Positions 59,390 to 64,000 of a DNA stretch of 64,000 nucleotides are shown here, in pieces; the first letter of the stretch is position 1, and each line of letters starts with the position of its first letter. A model generated the notes under the pieces. It did no database searches and was not told where the DNA came from. It worked only from the letters and a program-made list of their open reading frames with translations. The DNA comes from Thioclava arctica (GTDB lineage: Bacteria > Pseudomonadota > Alphaproteobacteria > Rhodobacterales > Rhodobacteraceae): positions 186,001 to 250,000 of the forward strand of contig NZ_JBFRYC010000002.1 of NCBI RefSeq assembly GCF_040892615.1, read 5' to 3'. The position numbers were made by a program, and so were the translations under genes.

Positions 59390-60178
59390 TTACCGTTGTG
59401 CTTTCGTATGTTTCGAAAATCGTGTGACAAGCTGGATCAGCCCCATGCAGATCCATGTGATTGAGAAGGCAATCACCGCCAGCGCCGCAGGCTCATAGGC
59501 CTTGTTGGCACCGACAAGCTGCATATACGGCCCAAAGGCGGGCCGATTGAGCAGCGAAGCGAGAACAAATTCGCCGATGACGATGGCGAAGGTGATGAAG
59601 GCCCCCGACAGCACCGCGATCAAGACATTGGGCAGGATCAACCGCGCAAGGATCGTGATCCAGCCCGCGCCAAGACTTTGTGCGGCCTCGGTCAGCGTCG
59701 CCACATCCAGCGTGCGCAGCCCCGTATCCACCGCGCGATACATGTAGGGCAGCGACAGCGTCGTATAGCCCAGCAGCAACAGGATATTGGTGCCCGTCAG
59801 AGTTCCGGTCAGCGGCAGGAAGGACGAGGTGTTGTAAAGCCGGATATAGCCAAAGACGATGACAATCGGCGGGATCACCAGCGGCAACAGGGTGATGAAT
59901 TCAACCACCGGGCGCAGACGCGGCAGCTTGAGGCGCACCCAATAGGCCGTGGGCACCACGATCAGTGCGCCGACGAAGATGGTGAAGATCGCCATCACGA
60001 TTGAATAGCTGAACGTCTCGCGGAATTGGGGATCGCTAAGCACCGAGCGGTAGGCATCCAGGGAATATTCACCACGGCGCGCGCGTAGCGAAAATTCCAG
60101 CGTGCCGATCAGGGGCAGCGCGAAATAGGTGAAGCCAAAGATCAGCGCGATGATGGACCAGAACCGTTGCACTCTCAT
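59390..60178 (-). CDS. ABC importer permease (PotC-like)
   Basis: A 262-residue permease with six membrane segments; EAA loop TEAAQSLGAGWITILARLILPN contacts the ATPase. ATG at 60178 overlaps the preceding permease stop by 4 bases. Confidence 0.92.
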   Translation of the reverse strand: MRVQRFWSIIALIFGFTYFALPLIGTLEFSLRARRGEYSLDAYRSVLSDPQFRETFSYSIVMAIFTIFVGALIVVPTAYWVRLKLPRLRPVVEFITLLPLVIPPIVIVFGYIRLYNTSSFLPLTGTLTGTNILLLLGYTTLSLPYMYRAVDTGLRTLDVATLTEAAQSLGAGWITILARLILPNVLIAVLSGAFITFAIVIGEFVLASLLNRPAFGPYMQLVGANKAYEPAALAVIAFSITWICMGLIQLVTRFSKHTKAQR

Positions 60179-61044
60179 TTCACCCACCTCTCAGACCGAA
60201 CCCGCAACCAGACATAGACGAAATTCGCGATCCCCGTGATAACGATCATCCCGAACGCCAAGGCATAACCAAGATGGGGGTCTTGCAACACGTCGCCGCG
60301 AATCTGCGCATACAGCATGATCGGCACAATCGACAGCGACGATCCCGTCAGCGCGTAAGCCGTGGCCACGGCCCCGAAACTATTGGCAAACAGCAACGCC
60401 AGCGTGCCCAGCAGCGAGGGCCACAAGATCGGCAGCGCAACGATGCGCCAATATTGAAAGCCGCTGGCGCCCAGAATCGAGGCGGCCTCTTTCCACTCGC
60501 GCTTAAGCCCGTCGAGTGCAGGCGTGATGATCAGGATCATCAGCGGAATCTGGAAGAATAAATAGGTGATCGTGAGCCCGAAAAAGCTAAGCAGATTGAA
60601 GCCATGGGCATAGATATTAAAGCCGAACCATTGCTTGAGAACCACCGTCACCAGCCCCAGCCGACCCAACGTCGCGAGGAACGCAAAGGCAAGCGGCACG
60701 CCAGCAAAGTTCGAGGCCACCCCCGAAAACGTCATGATCGGTCCGCGCAGCCAGTTCGGCATGCCTCCGAGGGTGACGGCGGCAGCCATGGCAAAGCCGA
60801 TCAGGCAGCCAAAGAAGGCCGTCGCCAGACTGATCTTGATCGAAATCCAGTAGGAGGCGAGGATCGAGGGCTGAAACAGGTTCACAAGATTGGCGAAGGT
60901 AAACCCGCCATCAGAAGATCTGAATGCGCCGATCACGATATACATCGTGGGCATGATCAAAAACAGGACGGCAAAGGCCGTGAACGGCACCATTCCGACC
61001 CATGTTAGCGGCAACCGGCGTCGCGAGGCGAGGGTGTCAGCCAT
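60175..61044 (-). CDS. ABC importer permease (PotB-like)
   Basis: A 289-residue permease with six membrane segments; EAA loop KEAASILGASGFQYWRIVALP. It pairs with the PotC-like permease. It starts 74 bases after the receptor gene; a strong hairpin lies between. Confidence 0.92.
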   Translation of the reverse strand: MADTLASRRRLPLTWVGMVPFTAFAVLFLIMPTMYIVIGAFRSSDGGFTFANLVNLFQPSILASYWISIKISLATAFFGCLIGFAMAAAVTLGGMPNWLRGPIMTFSGVASNFAGVPLAFAFLATLGRLGLVTVVLKQWFGFNIYAHGFNLLSFFGLTITYLFFQIPLMILIITPALDGLKREWKEAASILGASGFQYWRIVALPILWPSLLGTLALLFANSFGAVATAYALTGSSLSIVPIMLYAQIRGDVLQDPHLGYALAFGMIVITGIANFVYVWLRVRSERWVK

Positions 61045-61070
61045 ATAGTGGTATCTTTCGAATCAAAGTG

Positions 61071-61102
61071 ACCCGCCCCGCGCCGGATGGCACGGGGCGG
61101 GT
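61071..61102 (-). terminator. Hairpin between receptor and permease genes
   Basis: Perfect 10-bp stem ACCCGCCCCG (61071-61080) / CGGGGCGGGT (61093-61102), 12-base loop. No T run follows on the minus strand. Probably a partial terminator or 3' stabiliser that raises receptor levels over the permeases. Confidence 0.65.
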
Positions 61103-61118
61103 TATTACGCTCAACGCC

Positions 61119-62225
61119 TTACTGGACGTTAGAGCCGACGACGCTGTCCCAACCAGAGGTCACGACTTCCTTGTTCGCGGCCTGCTCATCAAGCGTCGGG
61201 AAGATCGCTTTGGCATAGCCCTCAGCGGGGGGCATCGCGTCCAGCATCTCTTGGGGAACCTTGCCGTTTTTGGCCAGATCGTTGAAGCGAATCGGGTGGC
61301 AATAGCCCTTCAGCCAGCCCAGCTGTCCTGCGTCGGAATAAAGATATTCCATCCACAGTTTCGCAGCATTGGGATGGGGCGCATAGGCCGAGATCGCCTG
61401 CACATAGACGCCAGCGACCACACCCGTTTGCGGCACGACCACGTCGACCGGCGGGTTGCCCTTCAGCGTGTCACGCCCTGCCAGCGCGTTGTAATCCCAC
61501 TCGATCACGATCGGCGTTGCGCCTTGGGCCAGCGTACCAGTTTTGCCGATGACGGGCACGAAATTGCCGTTCTTGTTCATCTCGGCAAAATATTTCAGAC
61601 CGGCATCGCCCGAGGCTTTGCCCGGTGCGCCACCTGCAGACACACCTGCGGCCAGAACACCCAGGATCGCCTGGTTCGAAGCGCGCGGATCGCCTGCCAG
61701 TGCAACCGAATTAGCGTATTCGGGCTTGAGCAGATCGGCCCAGTCCTGCGGAACGTTGTCCACGAGGTCTTTGTTCACAGCGAACGACAGCACGCCGTAG
61801 TAATCGCCATACCAGTAGCCGTCAGCATCCTTGGCGCTGTCGGGGATCGTGTCCCAGGTCGACACTTTATAGGGCTGGATCAGCCCCTCATCCTTGGCGG
61901 CAGGACCAAAGGACAGACCCACGTCGATCACGTCGGGCGCTTGCGGGCCTTTGTTATCTTTGTTGGCGCGGATCGCCTGAACTTCGTCGGCCGAGCCCGC
62001 ATCGGGGTTCAGCTCGTTCACGGTGATGCCGGGATACTTGGCCTTGAAGCCATCGATCACGCCCGCGTAGTTGCACCAGGAATGGGGCAGCGCGATCGTC
62101 GTCAAGCTGCCTTCCTTTTTCGCCGCAGCGTAGAGCGCATCAAGGCTATCAGCCGATGCGATGCTCGCGCTGGCGACAAAAGCCACCACGCTTGCGCTCA
62201 GAGCAAGTCGGATTTTAGACGTCAT
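61119..62225 (-). CDS. ABC importer substrate-binding protein (family 1)
   Basis: A 368-residue periplasmic receptor. Signal peptide with cleavage near ASA-DS (residue 25), then SLDALYAAAKKEGSLTTIAL, typical of PotD/FutA-like receptors. PALPHSWCNYAGVIDGFKAKY-like and IEWDYNALAGR segments form the binding cleft. No cluster of Tyr residues typical of iron binders is obvious, so substrate is open (polyamine, iron complex or phosphorylated sugar). GGGGAGAAG precedes the ATG. First gene of the operon. Confidence 0.9.
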   Translation of the reverse strand: MTSKIRLALSASVVAFVASASIASADSLDALYAAAKKEGSLTTIALPHSWCNYAGVIDGFKAKYPGITVNELNPDAGSADEVQAIRANKDNKGPQAPDVIDVGLSFGPAAKDEGLIQPYKVSTWDTIPDSAKDADGYWYGDYYGVLSFAVNKDLVDNVPQDWADLLKPEYANSVALAGDPRASNQAILGVLAAGVSAGGAPGKASGDAGLKYFAEMNKNGNFVPVIGKTGTLAQGATPIVIEWDYNALAGRDTLKGNPPVDVVVPQTGVVAGVYVQAISAYAPHPNAAKLWMEYLYSDAGQLGWLKGYCHPIRFNDLAKNGKVPQEMLDAMPPAEGYAKAIFPTLDEQAANKEVVTSGWDSVVGSNVQ

Positions 62226-62609
62226 GTCAGGTCTTCTCCCCAGTTGTTGATCGGGCCCCCGGTCAGCATCGCCGCCGGTGTCTCGCCCGAAGATATTGAT
62301 CGCACGCGCAGCGATATTCGTTTTTACGTCAGGTTTCAGCCCAATCGCGACACGCGCGGATCACAAGCACATGAGCCACTAAGGGCGTCATGTGAAAGTC
62401 GTGTGACAGATGCTTCGCAATTCGCGCCGCCAAAGCAACACTTTTTTTTGACACTGCCAAATTTTGAACAGATCGCGACGGCAGTTTTCGCCAAATGGTT
62501 GAGTGACTTAGATTTTTCTCGGCCCCAAGCGGGTCGATTCGGCGCATGAACCGACGGCACAGCGAAACTGAGGCGCTAAAGCTGCCTCAGTTTCGCTACG
62601 CGCGTGCCC
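62226..62609. other. Intergenic region upstream of the ABC importer
   Basis: 384 bases without a convincing gene; AT-richer than the flanks. It must hold the importer promoter, but I see no clear -35/-10 pair. Two direct GATATT repeats (62292-62297 and 62313-62318) are 21 bp apart, two helical turns, and could bind a regulator. A run of eight T at 62442-62449 is followed by TTGACA-like sequence on the plus strand with no gene to serve. A hairpin at 62561-62596 ends the TpsB gene. Confidence 0.4.
62561..62596 (-). terminator. Hairpin downstream of the TpsB gene
   Basis: Perfect 13-bp inverted repeat AGCGAAACTGAGG (62561-62573) / CCTCAGTTTCGCT (62584-62596), loop 10 bases, 14 bases past the TpsB stop. 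No T run. Confidence 0.7.
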
Positions 62610-64000
62610 TTAAAATGCGGCAACCGTTAGACGGGTATAAACTGTCGCGGGAGATTGGTTCGCCACAACCTGACGCAGTGGGAAGCCAACCCCAACCTCG
62701 AGTTTGGCATTTGGGGTCAGAGGATAGGCAAGGCCTGCGCCTGCCGAGGCAAAGAAGACGCTTTTGGGGAATGTCGAATACACAGACCCGGCATCCACAA
62801 ACCCGTACACATCCAGCCCCTTTGCCAAACCCTTTATATCAAGTGACTTATGCAATTCGAACTGGGCGTAATAGCCGCTGTCGCCGGACGATGCGTCACT
62901 TGGAAAGCCGCGCACGGTCGTCGGTCCGCCGACCTGAAACAAGAGATCGCCCGGAACAAGCTTGGTATCGGTATATTGCCAAGCGCCGTTGGTGATCAGA
63001 ACGATCCCGTTCTTGAACTGGTACGAACCGTTGAAAGAGCCGGTGAACAGAGAGATGTTACGCTTAAGCGGCGCGAGATGATCGTTGGTCAAAGCGCGCG
63101 ATACCTGGGGCGAAATCGAGAATGCCAGCCGGTCTTTATTGTAGCTGGCATTGAGCGTCAGCGAGTATTCCTTGGTCGTGGAATCCACCAGCGGCGTCGC
63201 GTTTGAGAAGGATTTCGACGTTCCATACGAGGCCCCGCCAATCGCGAAAAGCGACCATGTCGGCGAAATATACAGCGGCTGGTTTAGCGTCGCGCCAAGC
63301 GAGCCCGAACGCCCCGAGATGTTAAGCGGCTGAGTCGGCCCGCTGATCACGTTAATCTTTGAGCGACTGAACGTCAGGCCCAGACGCGTCCCCATGGGCG
63401 TGATCGGCGCATCATATGACAGCGTGCCAGAGTCACTGCCCTCGGCATGCGTACCATAGGCAAGAAAATTATCGTCGGGCGTCAGCAAGCTGTAGCGGTG
63501 ATAGAAAATCCCCAGCTCGGTCTTGCCCGTCGATGGCACGCCCTGATTATCAACGAAGAACGACAGTTGGTTTTTCTGCGGCTCGATCAGCTGCAGCGCC
63601 ACATCGGTGGTGCCAAAATCAGCCCCCGGCTGGAGCGACATACGCAGCTGCGCATCATAAACCTTGTTGAAACGCGTGATGTCCTTGGCGGCAGCGGGCA
63701 CATCCACGGTGTTTTCGCCCCGCGTCAGCTGCACCCGTTGCAAGATGAAATCTGCCGGCACCTGCTGGGCCCCGTTCACCGCGACCGTGGCAAGTTTGCC
63801 CTCGACGAGTTGCACCTTGAGCAAGCCGCGATCAAGCGTTTGCGGCGGCAGCACAGCGCTTGCCGTTACGATCCCCATGCGCGTGTAAAGGTCGTTGACG
63901 TCTTGAACGAGGTGCTGAATCTGCGAGAAATCGACCCGTTTGCCAACATATTTGACAAGGATCGGGTCCAGATCCGCCTGCGTCAGAAAGTCCGATCCGG
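62610..64000 (-). CDS. TpsB outer-membrane transporter (ShlB/FhaC/HecB family), 3' part
   Basis: The frame is open to the right edge, so 462 C-terminal residues are visible and the N-terminus is missing. The first part is POTRA domain (DLYTRMGIVTASAVLPPQTL, then a second POTRA around KLATVAVNGAQQVPADFILQ), followed by a 16-strand barrel with the conserved GGPTTVRGFP (VRGY/F tip of loop 6) and a C-terminal Phe (TRLTVAAF). TpsB proteins export a large TpsA exoprotein in two-partner secretion; the partner is not in this window and may lie upstream. Confidence 0.9.
   Translation of the reverse strand, partial: GSDFLTQADLDPILVKYVGKRVDFSQIQHLVQDVNDLYTRMGIVTASAVLPPQTLDRGLLKVQLVEGKLATVAVNGAQQVPADFILQRVQLTRGENTVDVPAAAKDITRFNKVYDAQLRMSLQPGADFGTTDVALQLIEPQKNQLSFFVDNQGVPSTGKTELGIFYHRYSLLTPDDNFLAYGTHAEGSDSGTLSYDAPITPMGTRLGLTFSRSKINVISGPTQPLNISGRSGSLGATLNQPLYISPTWSLFAIGGASYGTSKSFSNATPLVDSTTKEYSLTLNASYNKDRLAFSISPQVSRALTNDHLAPLKRNISLFTGSFNGSYQFKNGIVLITNGAWQYTDTKLVPGDLLFQVGGPTTVRGFPSDASSGDSGYYAQFELHKSLDIKGLAKGLDVYGFVDAGSVYSTFPKSVFFASAGAGLAYPLTPNAKLEVGVGFPLRQVVANQSPATVYTRLTVAAF

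Noticed and set aside
1..64000. CRISPR array, prophage or IS element
   Set aside because: No spaced direct repeats, transposase, integrase or phage structural genes were seen.

Overview
The window is a GC-rich alphaproteobacterial chromosome segment, most likely from the Rhodobacteraceae (Rhodobacter, Rhodovulum or Thioclava type). The pointers are a sulfide:quinone reductase with the cysteine numbering of the R. capsulatus enzyme, an FeS-type CryB/PhrB photolyase, short HisG paired with HisZ next to hisS, a second GluRS, a BMP-type purine importer joined to xdhABC, and a repeated gene-end element carrying GGAGTATTT and GCTAGATGAAA. There are no insertion sequences, phage genes or CRISPR arrays; it is mostly core genome with some accessory operons.

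Layout. 1-3.1 kb: glycine cleavage operon gcvT-gcvH-gcvP (gcvP cut by the left edge) behind a tandem glycine riboswitch. 3.2-10.1 kb: PfkB kinase, secreted MBL-fold hydrolase, small zincin-like protein, gltX, a small unknown protein, an orphan ParA-like ATPase and nadE. 10.3-14.8 kb: a MORN-repeat exported protein, then an overlapping operon of two SDR enzymes and an FeS photolyase. 14.9-16.8 kb: leuA preceded by a leucine-rich leader peptide, apparently on a leaderless mRNA, with alternative hairpins. 17-23.7 kb: cell-shape operon mreBCD-mrdA-rodA plus a hydroxypyruvate-reductase-like gene. 23.7-31.2 kb: hisS-hisZ-hisG, slyX-like and membrane genes, and dnaE.

31.4-40.9 kb: xdhABC and a BMP-family ABC importer form one chain with six consecutive 4-base overlaps, which predicts uptake of a purine that feeds xanthine dehydrogenase. 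A small unknown membrane protein lies between the two permeases. xdhB carries a 51-bp copy of the gene-end repeat in frame. 41-49.4 kb is a chalcogen and metal stretch: sqr, tRNA-Met, an FAD-oxidoreductase/SelD fusion, selU, an L,D-transpeptidase, a DUF2892 membrane protein and copA. Both sqr and the DUF2892 gene have an exact ATTC-N8-GAAT operator overlapping the predicted promoter, the motif known for SqrR/BigR persulfide-sensing repressors. This small predicted sulfide regulon is the most interesting lead here.

49.5-64 kb: a lytic transglycosylase lipoprotein, the ybbP-ybbA/tesA cluster, an MFS exporter, divergent hemC and hemE, a LysE-type exporter, a four-gene Fe/polyamine-type ABC importer, and a TpsB (ShlB/FhaC) outer-membrane transporter cut by the right edge.
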